A stretch of DNA of 33,418 nt, taken from the NCBI GenBank assembly GCA_017416505.1, contig JAFQCI010000179.1, positions 1-33,418 on the forward strand, given 5' to 3'. Position 1 is the first letter of the stretch. Each line of letters opens with the position of its first letter. The position numbers and the translations under genes were made by a program. Of this stretch, positions 1-8,587 are shown in pieces. The stretch is from Lachnospiraceae bacterium (GTDB lineage: Bacteria > Bacillota_A > Clostridia > Lachnospirales > Lachnospiraceae). Under the pieces are notes generated by a model that made no database searches, was not told the origin of the DNA, and saw only the letters and a list, made by a program, of their open reading frames with translations.

Positions 1-141
1 TACTGTACACTCGTACCTCGTGAACAGTAACGATTCGCAGGCTCATTTAAAGTTTTGCTTCGCAAAAGGAGCCTGCGAACACCTGAATCACGTTCTTACG
101 CACCAAAACAGCAAGTGTTTTGGTGCTGTCTGTACAGTAAC
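1..141. repeat. Hairpin-rich intergenic repeat at the window edge
   Basis: The stretch is almost entirely made of inverted repeats. TACTGT (1-6) plus CAC (8-10) pairs with GTG (20-22) plus ACAGTA (24-29). An 11-bp stem joins 34-44 (TTCGCAGGCTC) to 69-79, with a nested stem TTTTGC (53-58) / GCAAAA (62-67). Another 11-bp stem joins 100-110 (GCACCAAAACA) to 116-126. TACTGTACA (1-9) can alternatively pair with TGTACAGTA (131-139), enclosing the whole region. No convincing coding sequence was seen. It probably continues to the left of the window. It lies beyond the purine operon terminator, and whether it is a dispersed repeat, a mobile-element remnant or a structured RNA cannot be decided from one copy. 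Confidence 0.6.
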
Positions 142-142
142 C

Positions 143-190
143 AAAAATCCCTTGACCATTGGAATTCCTTCCACTATAGTCAAGGGATTT
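143..190 (-). terminator. Rho-independent terminator of the purine operon
   Basis: A 12-bp perfect stem joins AAATCCCTTGAC (145-156) to GTCAAGGGATTT (179-190). Read on the minus strand, the 3' arm runs into five T residues (143-147). It lies about 60 nt downstream of the purD stop codon, as expected for the end of the pur operon. Confidence 0.85.
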
Positions 191-250
191 ACATCCGTTT
201 ATCCTTGATAATTTAAGACTTCTTCTTAATGATAACACCAAGGTAACAAC

Positions 251-1522
251 TTATTGTTCGTCTATTGCCTTACCGATGTCATTTCGCATATATTTATTTT
301 CAAATTCAATCCATTTCGTAGCTTCATATGCATTGGCACGAGCTTTTCTTAAATCTTCACCCTTGGCAGTCACACCTAAAACACGGCCACCATTGGTAAC
401 AATTCCTTCTTCTGTCTGCTTGGTACCTGCATGGAATACATAGTAACCATCCTTGTTTTCGAAATTTTCAAGTCCATTAATAACAAAACCTTTTTCGTAA
501 TGTTCAGGATATCCATCGGAAGCTAACACCACGCAGACTGCTGCATTGTCTTCAAACTGTAAATCGATTTCATCCAGTTTCCCGTCAATACAAGCTTCAA
601 ATACATCTACAATGTCATTCTTCATTCTTGGTAAAACTACCTGAGTTTCAGGGTCACCAAATCTGGCATTGTATTCCAATACTTTTACACCCTTAGGAGT
701 AATCATAAGTCCACAGAACAATACACCTACGAAAGGTCTTCCTTCTGATGCCATGGCATCCATAGTTTTTTGGTAGATTTCCTTCTTACAGAAGGCATCA
801 ATTTCTTCTGTGTAGAATGGACTTGGTGAAAAAGTACCCATTCCGCCTGTATTTAGTCCCTGGTCTCCATCCTTTGCTCTCTTATGGTCCTGAGCAGAAG
901 TCATGGTCTTAATGTTCTTTCCATCACAGAAACATAACACAGAAACTTCTCTTCCTGTCATAAATTCTTCAATTACAATTCTATCTCCTGCGGAACCAAA
1001 TTGTTTGTCCAGCATAAGGGTTTTTACACCCTCTTTTGCTTCTTCTAAAGTATTACAAATAAGTACACCCTTACCTAGTGCAAGACCATCTGCTTTTAAA
1101 ACTATCGGCATATCCGCGGTTTCTAAATAAGCAATGGCTGCTTCCGGATTATCAAAAGTTTCATATGCAGCGGTAGGAATGTTATATTTCTTCATTAAAT
1201 CCTTTGAAAATGCCTTAGAGCCTTCGATTTCAGCAGCATTTTTTCTTGGTCCGAATACTCTTAGTCCTTCTGCTTCAAAAGCATCCACAACGCCCATTAC
1301 CAATGGGTCATCCATTCCAATAACTGTTAAATCTATGGCTTTTTCTTTTGCAAATGCTACTAAATTCTCTATATCTGTAGCAGCAATTGAAACACATTCT
1401 GCCACCTGTGCAATTCCGGCATTTCCCGGTGCACAATATATTTTATCTACTTTTTTACTTTGGGCAACTTTAAAGGCTATGGCATGTTCCCGTCCGCCAC
1501 CGCCAACGATTAGTACTTTCAT
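251..1522 (-). CDS. purD: Phosphoribosylamine--glycine ligase (GAR synthetase)
   Basis: PurD joins phosphoribosylamine and glycine with ATP to give glycinamide ribonucleotide, the second step of cytosolic de novo purine synthesis. The 423-residue length is normal for the family. The N-terminus has the GGGGREHA nucleotide-binding loop (residues 8-15). The ATP-grasp domain shows KADGLALGKGV in its middle part, and NARFGDPETQ is the metal-binding signature. The start at 1522 is preceded by an AAGGAGAAAAG ribosome site. It is the last gene of the block, 15 nt after purN, and is followed by a strong terminator. No truncation or odd composition is seen. Confidence 0.97.
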   Translation of the reverse strand: MKVLIVGGGGREHAIAFKVAQSKKVDKIYCAPGNAGIAQVAECVSIAATDIENLVAFAKEKAIDLTVIGMDDPLVMGVVDAFEAEGLRVFGPRKNAAEIEGSKAFSKDLMKKYNIPTAAYETFDNPEAAIAYLETADMPIVLKADGLALGKGVLICNTLEEAKEGVKTLMLDKQFGSAGDRIVIEEFMTGREVSVLCFCDGKNIKTMTSAQDHKRAKDGDQGLNTGGMGTFSPSPFYTEEIDAFCKKEIYQKTMDAMASEGRPFVGVLFCGLMITPKGVKVLEYNARFGDPETQVVLPRMKNDIVDVFEACIDGKLDEIDLQFEDNAAVCVVLASDGYPEHYEKGFVINGLENFENKDGYYVFHAGTKQTEEGIVTNGGRVLGVTAKGEDLRKARANAYEATKWIEFENKYMRNDIGKAIDEQ

Positions 1523-1537
1523 GCTCTTTTCTCCTTG

Positions 1538-2164
1538 TTATTCCTCTATGATTACTTTATTTTGTTCTACTTTTACCTTACCATTCGCTATGTAGTCAAT
1601 GGCTTTTGGCAGTAAAACCCACTCTGCCTCTTCCATAACTCTTTGCTGCAATACTTCTTTCGTATCATCCTGCTTTATCATAACCGACTTTTGGAAAATA
1701 ATTGGTCCTGTATCCGTTCCTTTATCAACAAAATGAACCGTAGCTCCTGTTACTTTCACGCCTCTTTCCAATACTTTCTCATGTACGGTAAGCCCGTAAT
1801 AACCAGTACCGCAAAAGGATGGAATTAAAGATGGATGAATGTTAATAATACGATTTTCGTATGCATCAATCATTTTTTCCGGAATGATAACCAGGCAACC
1901 TGCCAATACAACCAAATCCGGTTTTAAATCATCCACAGCTTTTAATAGAGCATCGTTGAACTTTTCTCTGTTTTCATAGTCTTTCGGAGAGACACAAATA
2001 GCAGGGATATCATGATTCTTTGCACGTTCCAGGGCATAAGCGGATTTATTGTTTGAAATCACGCCTACAATCTTAGTATTGGTAATCGTACCATTTTGAA
2101 CGCCATCTATTATCGCCTGTAAATTAGTACCTCCACCGGATACCAATACTGCTACTCTTAACAT
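1538..2164 (-). CDS. purN: Phosphoribosylglycinamide formyltransferase
   Basis: PurN transfers a formyl group from 10-formyltetrahydrofolate to GAR to give FGAR. The protein is 208 residues, typical for the bacterial monofunctional enzyme. It begins with the phosphate-binding [10 protein letters not shown] loop (residues 9-18). The catalytic triad of the family is visible as N108 and H110 in NIHPSL and D151 in KGTDTGP. The usual AGFMR segment reads AGCLV here, a variation away from the catalytic residues. The ATG overlaps the end of purM by 7 nt (ATGTTAA), so translational coupling with purM is likely. It acts directly downstream of PurD in the pathway. Confidence 0.96.
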   Translation of the reverse strand: MLRVAVLVSGGGTNLQAIIDGVQNGTITNTKIVGVISNNKSAYALERAKNHDIPAICVSPKDYENREKFNDALLKAVDDLKPDLVVLAGCLVIIPEKMIDAYENRIINIHPSLIPSFCGTGYYGLTVHEKVLERGVKVTGATVHFVDKGTDTGPIIFQKSVMIKQDDTKEVLQQRVMEEAEWVLLPKAIDYIANGKVKVEQNKVIIEE

Positions 2165-3183
2165 AATGTTACACCCTTTTCTCCAACTTCTGTATGACCA
2201 ACAACAAAAGCAGTTTCTCCTGCTGCTTCTAATGCTTTAATAGCTTTATCAACGTCTTCTTTTGCAACAGCAATCATCATACCAACACCCATATTATAGG
2301 TATTATACATCATTTCTTCCTGGATATTTCCTTTCTTCGCCATCAACTTAAAGATAGCAGGTACTTCATAGCTGTTCTTGTCAATCACTGCACGAATTCC
2401 ATCTGGAAGCATTCTTGGAATGTTTTCATAGAAACCACCACCAGTAATATGACTGCAGGCCATAATCTTAACACCAGATTCTTTTACACTTCTTAATGCT
2501 TTTACATAAATCTTAGTTGGTGCAAGTAAAGCTTCTCCTAAGGTCTTTCCTAATTCGTCATAATAAGTATCTAAAGATTCTTTGGTCATATCAAATACTT
2601 TACGAACCAGTGAAAATCCATTACTATGTACTCCACTGGAAGCAATACCGATAATTACTTCATCACCATCTAATTCTTTTCCTGTAATTAAATCCTTTTC
2701 ATCTACAACACCAACTGCAAAACCAGCTAAATCGTACTCATCTTCCGGATAAAAACCTGGCATTTCTGCAGTTTCACCACCAACTAAGGCTGCATCGGAT
2801 TGTAAACATCCTTCTGCTACACCACTTACGATAGTAGCAATCTTTTCCGGTACGTTTTTTCCACATGCAATGTAATCTAAGAAGAATAAAGGTTCTCCAC
2901 CTGCACATGCAATATCATTTACACACATCGCAACACAATCAATTCCAATCGTGTCATGTTTATCCATAAGGAAAGCTAATTTCAACTTTGTTCCAACACC
3001 ATCTGTTCCTGATACTAAAGTTGGATTTTCCATATCCTTAAATTTCTTCATTGAAAATGCACCAGAAAAACCTCCAATGTTTGTTAATACTTCTGGACGC
3101 ATGGTAGCCTGAACATGCTTTTTCATAAGTTCTACTGACTTATATCCTGCTTCAATATCAACTCCGGCATTTTTGTAATCCAT
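2158..3183 (-). CDS. purM: Phosphoribosylformylglycinamidine cyclo-ligase (AIR synthetase)
   Basis: PurM closes the imidazole ring, converting FGAM and ATP to aminoimidazole ribonucleotide. The protein is 341 residues, the normal length. Family signatures visible in order are [12 protein letters not shown] (near residue 60), GGETAEMPG (near 135) and the glycine-rich [12 protein letters not shown] in the C-terminal half. The ATG is preceded by AAGGAGG at a good distance. A 192-nt gap separates it from purE upstream and holds two inverted repeats, so it may be separately regulated or simply carry intercistronic hairpins. It overlaps purN downstream. Confidence 0.97.
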   Translation of the reverse strand: MDYKNAGVDIEAGYKSVELMKKHVQATMRPEVLTNIGGFSGAFSMKKFKDMENPTLVSGTDGVGTKLKLAFLMDKHDTIGIDCVAMCVNDIACAGGEPLFFLDYIACGKNVPEKIATIVSGVAEGCLQSDAALVGGETAEMPGFYPEDEYDLAGFAVGVVDEKDLITGKELDGDEVIIGIASSGVHSNGFSLVRKVFDMTKESLDTYYDELGKTLGEALLAPTKIYVKALRSVKESGVKIMACSHITGGGFYENIPRMLPDGIRAVIDKNSYEVPAIFKLMAKKGNIQEEMMYNTYNMGVGMMIAVAKEDVDKAIKALEAAGETAFVVGHTEVGEKGVTLC

Positions 3184-3252
3184 TTGAATATCCTCCTTAA
3201 ATTAACACGTTTCTTCGTAATCTTGTCTTACGCTTTCAATTTTCATTTCTAC

Positions 3253-3272
3253 ATACATGATAAATCATGTAT
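3253..3272. repeat. 20-bp near-perfect palindrome upstream of purM
   Basis: Nine-base arms ATACATGAT and ATCATGTAT are separated by AA. On the minus strand it sits about 70 nt upstream of the purM start. A possible weak -35 (TTGCAG) abuts it and the palindrome fills the 17-nt position of a promoter spacer, but the matching -10 (TATGTA) is poor. It could be an operator or a small RNA hairpin. No known regulator motif was recognised. Confidence 0.4.
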
Positions 3273-3341
3273 CTGCAAAACTAATATACCATACCTTTTT
3301 TGTTTTTTCTATAAGAAAATACATTTTCAGTGGATAAATTA

Positions 3342-3371
3342 TTGTTACTGTTCATATATAAACAGTAACAA
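3342..3371. repeat. 11-bp inverted repeat between purE and purM
   Basis: TTGTTACTGTT (3342-3352) and AACAGTAACAA (3361-3371) form an 11-bp stem with an 8-nt loop, 4 nt after the purE stop codon on the minus strand. No good T-run follows, so it is more likely an intercistronic stem-loop than a full terminator. GTTACTGTTCA here is the exact complement of TGAACAGTAAC at 21-31 in the edge repeat. Confidence 0.55.
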
Positions 3372-3375
3372 ATTA

Positions 3376-3888
3376 TTACATCTGCTCTAAATATGCTTGA
3401 TACTTGATGTCTTCTAATTTTTTCGCCTTTTCATCCACCATATCTTTTAAACTCTTTGCATAATCAGAAACTTTCTTGCTTAATTCCTCATCATTGGTAG
3501 CTAAGATTTTAGCTGCTAATAATCCCGCATTCAATGCCCCATTAATTGCAACAGTAGCAACCGGAATTCCTGGTGGCATCTGAACAATAGAATATAAGGA
3601 ATCTACTCCTCCTAAGGCTTTCGTCTGAACCGGCACACCGATTACCGGTAATGTAGTCATTGAAGCCACCATACCAGGCAAATGTGCGGCACCACCTGCT
3701 CCAGCAATAATCACCTTTAATCCACGTTCTTTTGCTGTTTTGGCATACTCTACCAGTTTGTCTGGTGTTCTATGAGCAGATACAATCGTAAGCTCATAAG
3801 CAACTCCTAAATCATCTAGCATCTTTGCAGCATTTGACATAACAGGAAGGTCTGAGTCACTTCCCATAATAATTCCTACTTTTACCAT
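3376..3888 (-). CDS. purE: N5-carboxyaminoimidazole ribonucleotide mutase
   Basis: PurE (class I) rearranges N5-CAIR, made by PurK, to 4-carboxyaminoimidazole ribonucleotide. The 170-residue length fits the family. GSDSDLPVM (residues 9-17) and SAHRTP with the catalytic histidine (H39) are present, followed by the glycine/alanine-rich [12 protein letters not shown] segment. A longer reading from 3939 is possible. However, the ATG at 3888 has AAAGGAG 7-8 nt upstream, matches the family N-terminus [13 protein letters not shown] and avoids overlap with purK, so it is preferred. It lies 13 nt after purK. The pair indicates the bacterial two-step PurK/PurE route. Confidence 0.96.
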   Translation of the reverse strand: MVKVGIIMGSDSDLPVMSNAAKMLDDLGVAYELTIVSAHRTPDKLVEYAKTAKERGLKVIIAGAGGAAHLPGMVASMTTLPVIGVPVQTKALGGVDSLYSIVQMPPGIPVATVAINGALNAGLLAAKILATNDEELSKKVSDYAKSLKDMVDEKAKKLEDIKYQAYLEQM

Positions 3889-3901
3889 ACGTTTTTCTCC
3901 T

Positions 3902-5041
3902 TTATTCTTCCTCTGAAAAATATAATTTTTCATGTGCATAACGAACCTGTCTTAAGGCTTCTTCCAAGGTATCCGCTGAGGCTGTAATGTGTCCCATTTT
4001 TCTACCCACAGACACCGTTTCTTTCCCGTAAATATGTATTTTTACATCCGGTACCTGATAAGCCTCATTAAGACCATGTAAATTAGCCTTGCAATTCTTC
4101 GTACCAATGATGTTCTTCATTACGGTAGGACGAATCAAGCCAGGATTTCCTAAAGGCAACCCTAAAATTGCACGAATATGCTGTTCATATTGAGAAGTAT
4201 AACAGCCTTCAATGGTGTAATGTCCTGAATTATGTGGTCTTGGTGCCAATTCATTTACCAAAACCTCTCCATCCTTAGTAACAAATAGTTCAATACATAA
4301 CATTCCATAGGCTTTAAATGCCTTGGTGGCTCTTTTGGCAATATCCATCGCCCTTTCCTCTGCCTGCTTAGAAATCACTGCTGGAACTGTGGTTTCATCC
4401 AGTATACTGTTTACATGAACATTTTCTGCAATTGGGAATACTTCCACTTCTCCCTTGGTATTTTGGCATACAAGGATGGAAACTTCCTTTTCAAAAGGCA
4501 CAAATTTCTCTACCATTAAAGGAAGCGTTCCTGCGCCTAAGGATTCATATGCAGTGATGATTTCTTCTTCGAAATGAATCACTGCATTTCCTTTTCCATC
4601 GTAACCTCCGGTACAAGTTTTTAATACCAAAGGGTATCCAAAGCGTTCCGGAGCTTTTTTCAATTCATCCAAACTTTTAATTTCTTCAAATTCCGGCACT
4701 GGTAAATCGTGTTTTTTCAACCATAATTTCTGGTCATATTTGTTTTGAATATGAAGTAGCGTTTCACTGGATGGATATACTTTATATCCTTTTTCCTCCA
4801 TCTTCTGCAATGCTTTTACATTAATGTGTTCAAATTCATAAGTTACCACGTCTACTTTTGAAGCAAGTTCCAGCATAGCATCCATATCGTCAAATCCTGC
4901 TACAATATGCTCATCTGCAATACTGTCTGCCGGACATTTTGGTGTAGGGTCTAAGATTACAAAATAATAATCCAGCCTTTTGGCATCCAAAATCATCATT
5001 TTTCCAAGCTGGCCACCGCCAACAATTCCTATCTTTTTCAT
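3902..5041 (-). CDS. purK: N5-carboxyaminoimidazole ribonucleotide synthase
   Basis: PurK carboxylates AIR with bicarbonate and ATP to give N5-CAIR, the substrate of the next gene's product, PurE. The protein has 379 residues. It starts with the [12 protein letters not shown] nucleotide fold and continues into an ATP-grasp domain with [14 protein letters not shown] and the [16 protein letters not shown] signature near the metal and AIR sites. The ATG at 5041 follows a GGAGGAAAC ribosome site and lies 8 nt after the stop of the aminopeptidase gene. Purine synthesis here is therefore probably co-transcribed with unrelated upstream genes. Confidence 0.96.
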   Translation of the reverse strand: MKKIGIVGGGQLGKMMILDAKRLDYYFVILDPTPKCPADSIADEHIVAGFDDMDAMLELASKVDVVTYEFEHINVKALQKMEEKGYKVYPSSETLLHIQNKYDQKLWLKKHDLPVPEFEEIKSLDELKKAPERFGYPLVLKTCTGGYDGKGNAVIHFEEEIITAYESLGAGTLPLMVEKFVPFEKEVSILVCQNTKGEVEVFPIAENVHVNSILDETTVPAVISKQAEERAMDIAKRATKAFKAYGMLCIELFVTKDGEVLVNELAPRPHNSGHYTIEGCYTSQYEQHIRAILGLPLGNPGLIRPTVMKNIIGTKNCKANLHGLNEAYQVPDVKIHIYGKETVSVGRKMGHITASADTLEEALRQVRYAHEKLYFSEEE

Positions 5042-5049
5042 GTTTCCTC

Positions 5050-7128
5050 CTATTTCGCCATAAATGGTTCATTTAGCATTTGTGTTCCTTCCAGCACAAA
5101 ACGACCATCTTTCATAATGCTCACACTGGTTCCATCCTCATGCAGGGAGGTAATCTCACCGATTTCATCATATGGAATGGTAATATCAGTATGAATATTA
5201 AAATATGCCTTTTTCAAATCCGTATGTCGTAATTTCGAATAAGTATTTTCCTTTGCAGTTACTTCTTTTCCATCCGGATTAAAAATTCTGTTTTCTTCAG
5301 ACATACTGTAACAAGTATCCCCGACTGCAAAATGAGGTCCCATCTTTTCTACAATCAAAATCGGAAGTTTATATACAATATCATAACGATTCGCCATAAC
5401 ATAAGCTGTGGTGTTGGTTCCAATGGCAAATTCTCCAATTGGAAGGGTTTCGCGGTTTATTAAAAGATTTTCTTTGATAAACTTTTGATTTTCTTCTTTC
5501 GTATCAAAATTATCACAGTCATATTCTTTAATAATACCATCCTCAAATACTAATTTCAGATTTATAAATTTCAGTTCATTCAGATATACTTCACTAACAT
5601 TTAAAATTCCATGAGTTCCTTCCAGTTTTGGTGAAGTAAATACCTCTCCTACCGGAATATTGACATCTGCCAGACAGTTTTCAAAATTGGTGTGTTTCGC
5701 CTTATCTTCGATTTCCTGCATGGATACCATAATATCTGTCTGGTTTTTATCCTTTCCTTTTACCTTAATATACTTTGCTTCATTTAATTCCCGAATTAAG
5801 GTTTCCTGAATGTTTAAATATAATTCCTGGTCCAGAGTATTTACTTTTATGGTTTCTTCGAAAATCTCTTCAAATTTATCCGAAATTTCTGGAAGAGGAA
5901 ATGCAATAATCGTAAAACTATACTCACTTCTTGGCATATATTCATTTACAATTCTTCCAGCCGTAGAAGCAAGTTCCACAGAAAGTTCCTGTTGCTTCGG
6001 AGTCAAAGCAGCATTTTCTTTTTTGTTCTTCGGTTCAAAAGGTGCCTCACCAAAAGTTTCTAGCACCGCAGGACCTGCATATCCCTTCGCCAGTTCTTTG
6101 TGATTCTCATAGGTATTTTTCATCACATTTATCTTACGGTCAAGAAATGCCGAATCCAAAAAGAAGGTTTCATCCATTCTATGGTCATATTCATATTGCT
6201 TATTTACACTGGTGGTAGTATATCCATTTTTCCGAATGCCAGATTTATTGATTCTACTTACCGCTGTGCGATAAATTACCGGCTCTAGATTAATTTCAGC
6301 AAACATTTCAATGGCTCGCTTTATCATTCGCTCAAATCCCAAGTGATACCGTATATTTACCGTTTTCTTCTTGGAAAGGTCAATTCCTGCTGCCACAAAT
6401 CCTTTTTTATATCCTTCTACATAAGTCATTGCCATTTTCTCAATGACTTCAGAAGATACTGAATTTAAATATCTGGCAATACCGATTTCATTTTCCGAAA
6501 TATATTCACCATAACGGAACAAATATCTTAAATCGGACAAATCAGAGTTCATGATAATATCTTTCGCAAAATCAAAGTCCGGACTGATTTGTTCCTGAAT
6601 ACGTTTTGCTACTAAAATATCTGCATAATCACTATAAAAATAATAAATAGAATCTTTGATGCCTTCTAAAGTAACCTCATCTTCAAAGCGGTTATAAATC
6701 TCAATCAACAACTCACAATGTATGGTAATTTCATACAGACGTTCCTCATAAGCATAGGGAATCAAAGCATAATTTTCAGCATAAAGAAAGCTAAGGATGG
6801 TTCCAAACTCTTCCCCTAACTGTTGTACGCAATAAGCTGGATTCCCATAGCTACTTTCATAAGCATCCGGCATTAATTCTTTGTATTCGGTATGATTCTG
6901 ACTTTCCAGTTCTTTCACATCAACCTGGAACCATTCCGGATTTTTCACTTTTTCCAAAATGCTCTCCAGCATAACAAATAACTTAGCATTTGCCTTAAAA
7001 TAAGAGCAAAATGGTTCTTTTATTTCATTTTCCTCTAACATGGAATGAATTCTTTCCATGGAAAGTTCATATCTTTCTAAAATTCCTTCATTTTCTTCTT
7101 GAATGAATGTATCCTGCTTTCTACTCAT
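5050..7128 (-). CDS. M29-family metalloaminopeptidase with N-terminal extension
   Basis: The C-terminal part, roughly residues 220-692, resembles peptidase family M29 (AmpS/AmpT-type aminopeptidases, dinuclear metal enzymes that remove N-terminal residues from peptides in the cytoplasm). Candidate metal ligands are the Glu of GEVFTSP (near 493), the Glu of IGEFAIGTN (near 562), the His of GPHFAVGD (near 597) and the His/Asp of NIHTDI (near 643). At 692 residues it is far longer than the usual 370-420. The first 220 residues or so are acidic and probably helical, with no recognised domain. No signal peptide is seen. The ATG overlaps the stop of the upstream HD-domain gene and the gene ends 8 nt before purK, so it sits inside one transcription unit. 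The exact substrate is unknown. Confidence 0.8.
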   Translation of the reverse strand: MSRKQDTFIQEENEGILERYELSMERIHSMLEENEIKEPFCSYFKANAKLFVMLESILEKVKNPEWFQVDVKELESQNHTEYKELMPDAYESSYGNPAYCVQQLGEEFGTILSFLYAENYALIPYAYEERLYEITIHCELLIEIYNRFEDEVTLEGIKDSIYYFYSDYADILVAKRIQEQISPDFDFAKDIIMNSDLSDLRYLFRYGEYISENEIGIARYLNSVSSEVIEKMAMTYVEGYKKGFVAAGIDLSKKKTVNIRYHLGFERMIKRAIEMFAEINLEPVIYRTAVSRINKSGIRKNGYTTTSVNKQYEYDHRMDETFFLDSAFLDRKINVMKNTYENHKELAKGYAGPAVLETFGEAPFEPKNKKENAALTPKQQELSVELASTAGRIVNEYMPRSEYSFTIIAFPLPEISDKFEEIFEETIKVNTLDQELYLNIQETLIRELNEAKYIKVKGKDKNQTDIMVSMQEIEDKAKHTNFENCLADVNIPVGEVFTSPKLEGTHGILNVSEVYLNELKFINLKLVFEDGIIKEYDCDNFDTKEENQKFIKENLLINRETLPIGEFAIGTNTTAYVMANRYDIVYKLPILIVEKMGPHFAVGDTCYSMSEENRIFNPDGKEVTAKENTYSKLRHTDLKKAYFNIHTDITIPYDEIGEITSLHEDGTSVSIMKDGRFVLEGTQMLNEPFMAK

Positions 7129-7711
7129 TGATTAAATTACCCTTTTCTACATTAAAATTAATTATCTGGTCTATCAATTCACCAAACTCCCTAGAAGCCT
7201 CTCCTACGTTTTTATTACGTCCTTGCACCTGTGATTTTTTCACGCCATGTTCTCTCCATGCCCTTCCACCCGTCAAATGATTTAAGATAATAGGTTGAAG
7301 ACGGTCTAATGCATTGGCAAATTTCGCTTCCGGAGTTTGTTTTTCCTCAAACTCATCCCATAATGCCCGTACTTTCTTCGCCTGTTCCTCTGGCAATATG
7401 TTAAAGATTCTTTCTGCAGCTTTTACTTCTCTTTCTCTTTTTGACAAATTACCCGTTTCGTCATAAGCATAAGTATCTCCTGCATCAACTTCCACAGCGT
7501 CATGAATTAGTACCATGGACATGGTTTTTAATACATCAATTTCCTGATTAGAATGTTCACTTAAAAGCATGCACATCAAAGCCAGATGCCAGGAATGCTC
7601 TGCATCATTTTCATGTTTGCTTCCATCTGCAATATAGGTTTGCCTGTTTATACTTTTTAATTTATCCAATTCATATACAAATTCTAATTGTTTTTTTAAT
7701 CTTTCATCCAT
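7121..7711 (-). CDS. HD-domain phosphohydrolase (HDDC2/YfbR-like nucleotidase)
   Basis: This 196-residue cytoplasmic protein has the HD superfamily metal-binding set: H39 in AEHSWH, H70-D71 in LIHDAVE and D136 in ANALDRLQP. The arrangement, including the EVDAGDTYAYD stretch after the HD pair, is like the HDDC2/YfbR group, which contains 5'-deoxynucleotidases. A nucleotide monophosphatase role would suit the surrounding purine and pyrimidine genes, but that is inference. The ATG is preceded by AGAGGAA. The stop overlaps the start of the aminopeptidase gene by 8 nt, indicating translational coupling. Other HD functions, such as different phosphomonoesterases, cannot be excluded. Confidence 0.75.
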   Translation of the reverse strand: MDERLKKQLEFVYELDKLKSINRQTYIADGSKHENDAEHSWHLALMCMLLSEHSNQEIDVLKTMSMVLIHDAVEVDAGDTYAYDETGNLSKREREVKAAERIFNILPEEQAKKVRALWDEFEEKQTPEAKFANALDRLQPIILNHLTGGRAWREHGVKKSQVQGRNKNVGEASREFGELIDQIINFNVEKGNLINE

Positions 7712-7741
7712 TTTCGATTCCTCTTTTCCTGGATTTTCCTC

Positions 7742-8056
7742 TTATATTCCTGATGCAAACAAAAAAACATCAAACAATATCATGATTGTATTTATGATTA
7801 ATGAAATATATTTTAATTTCGGCAAGGTATCTTCATCTTTTAATGTTTCTACGGTTAATATAAATCCACACAAAGACAATACAAAAGATAAAAATCCTAA
7901 TGCCCCTAAGAAACGTCCATTAAAATTCTTATCCCTTACTCCGGCAACCACGGCTCCTACGATTGTCAAAAAACTTAAAACTCCTAAAAAAATCGACACC
8001 TTTGCCTCTTTCGATTGTACTTTTGCAGTAAAATTATAAGCATTTTTATTTCTCAT
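7742..8056 (-). CDS. Small three-helix membrane protein, function unknown
   Basis: The 104-residue protein has three clear hydrophobic segments, at about residues 20-40, 48-68 and 80-103, with a basic N-terminus and a charged loop KDEDTLPK between the second and third. It resembles small uncharacterised membrane proteins common in Lachnospiraceae (possibly DUF6142, from memory and not checked). The ATG has AAGGA eight bases upstream and overlaps the end of the VanZ-like gene by 11 nt. This overlap and the conserved direction support a real coupled gene. No function can be assigned. Confidence 0.7.
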   Translation of the reverse strand: MRNKNAYNFTAKVQSKEAKVSIFLGVLSFLTIVGAVVAGVRDKNFNGRFLGALGFLSFVLSLCGFILTVETLKDEDTLPKLKYISLIINTIMILFDVFLFASGI

Positions 8057-8513
8057 GACTCTTTTTCCTTCTTCCTACATTTGATACACATTGCCAGAGA
8101 AGATAAATTACATATCCTATGAAACCTCCCAATGTATTCAAAAACAAATCATCCACATCAAATACACCTATTCGAAACACTAATTGAATCGTTTCCATCG
8201 TCAAGCTAAACAAAAAAACAAAAATAACACAAACAAAAGAGAATGTCTTTTTCCTCCGTATGATTGGCAACATGAACCCCAATGGTACAAATCCAATCAC
8301 ATTACCTAGTAGATTTAACATAATTTCTTTCGTACTAAAGTATTTTGAGCCATTTAAAAATCGTTTGATTTCCTGAAACAATATAAGATTATACCTATAA
8401 TATGTATACTCTTTCCGCTCACTCAAAAGCAAAAAATAAATTAATACTATAAAGTAAATCCAAAAGAAACAGTGAAGTAAATGAAATTTTGCCTTATTTG
8501 TGTCCTTAGTCAA
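8046..8513 (-). CDS. VanZ-like membrane protein
   Basis: The sequence has four or five hydrophobic segments and the VanZ-family pattern: an NLLGNVIGFVPLGFMLP block in the middle followed by SLTMETIQLVFRIGVFDVDDLFLNTLGGFIGY. VanZ-family proteins are membrane proteins; some modify glycopeptide sensitivity, but most have no known role. The start is uncertain. A GTG at 8522 opens the frame, but it lies inside the only good ribosome site (GAGGTG). The TTG at 8513, 6 nt after that site, is preferred and gives 155 residues. It begins a run of four tightly packed genes. A TATAAT just upstream (8536-8541) may be its promoter. Confidence 0.75.
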   Translation of the reverse strand: MTKDTNKAKFHLLHCFFWIYFIVLIYFLLLSERKEYTYYRYNLILFQEIKRFLNGSKYFSTKEIMLNLLGNVIGFVPLGFMLPIIRRKKTFSFVCVIFVFLFSLTMETIQLVFRIGVFDVDDLFLNTLGGFIGYVIYLLWQCVSNVGRRKKSHEK

Positions 8514-8535
8514 AATTTTCACCTCATATTAAATC

Positions 8536-8541
8536 ATTATA
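8536..8541 (-). promoter_or_regulatory. Possible -10 element for the VanZ-like gene
   Basis: A perfect TATAAT on the minus strand lies about 20-25 nt upstream of the VanZ-like start and just after the hairpin at 8552-8583. No good -35 is seen at 16-18 nt, so this is tentative. If active it would drive the VanZ-aminopeptidase-purK block separately from the pyr operon. Confidence 0.35.
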
Positions 8542-8551
8542 GAATGAACTC

Positions 8552-8583
8552 GAAAAGGGAGACTCTTTTGAGTTTCCCTTTCC
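8552..8583 (-). terminator. Hairpin after the pyr operon and micro-protein
   Basis: On the minus strand a stem GAAAGGGAaACTC / GAGTcTCCCTTTTC with an AAAA loop lies 5 nt after the micro-protein stop. The following tract is only partly T-rich (TTTTCGAGTT), so it may terminate incompletely. It separates the pyr operon from the VanZ-purine block. Confidence 0.55.
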
Positions 8584-8587
8584 AATC

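Noticed and set aside
1134..1595. 153-codon plus-strand frame opposite purD/purN
   Set aside because: It is the antisense of two clear purine genes, is Ser/Ala/Pro-rich with no family features and has no ribosome site.
5042..5049. Purine riboswitch or pur-operon promoter before purK
   Set aside because: Only 8 nt separate purK from the aminopeptidase gene, leaving no room; no purine aptamer was seen further upstream in the gaps.
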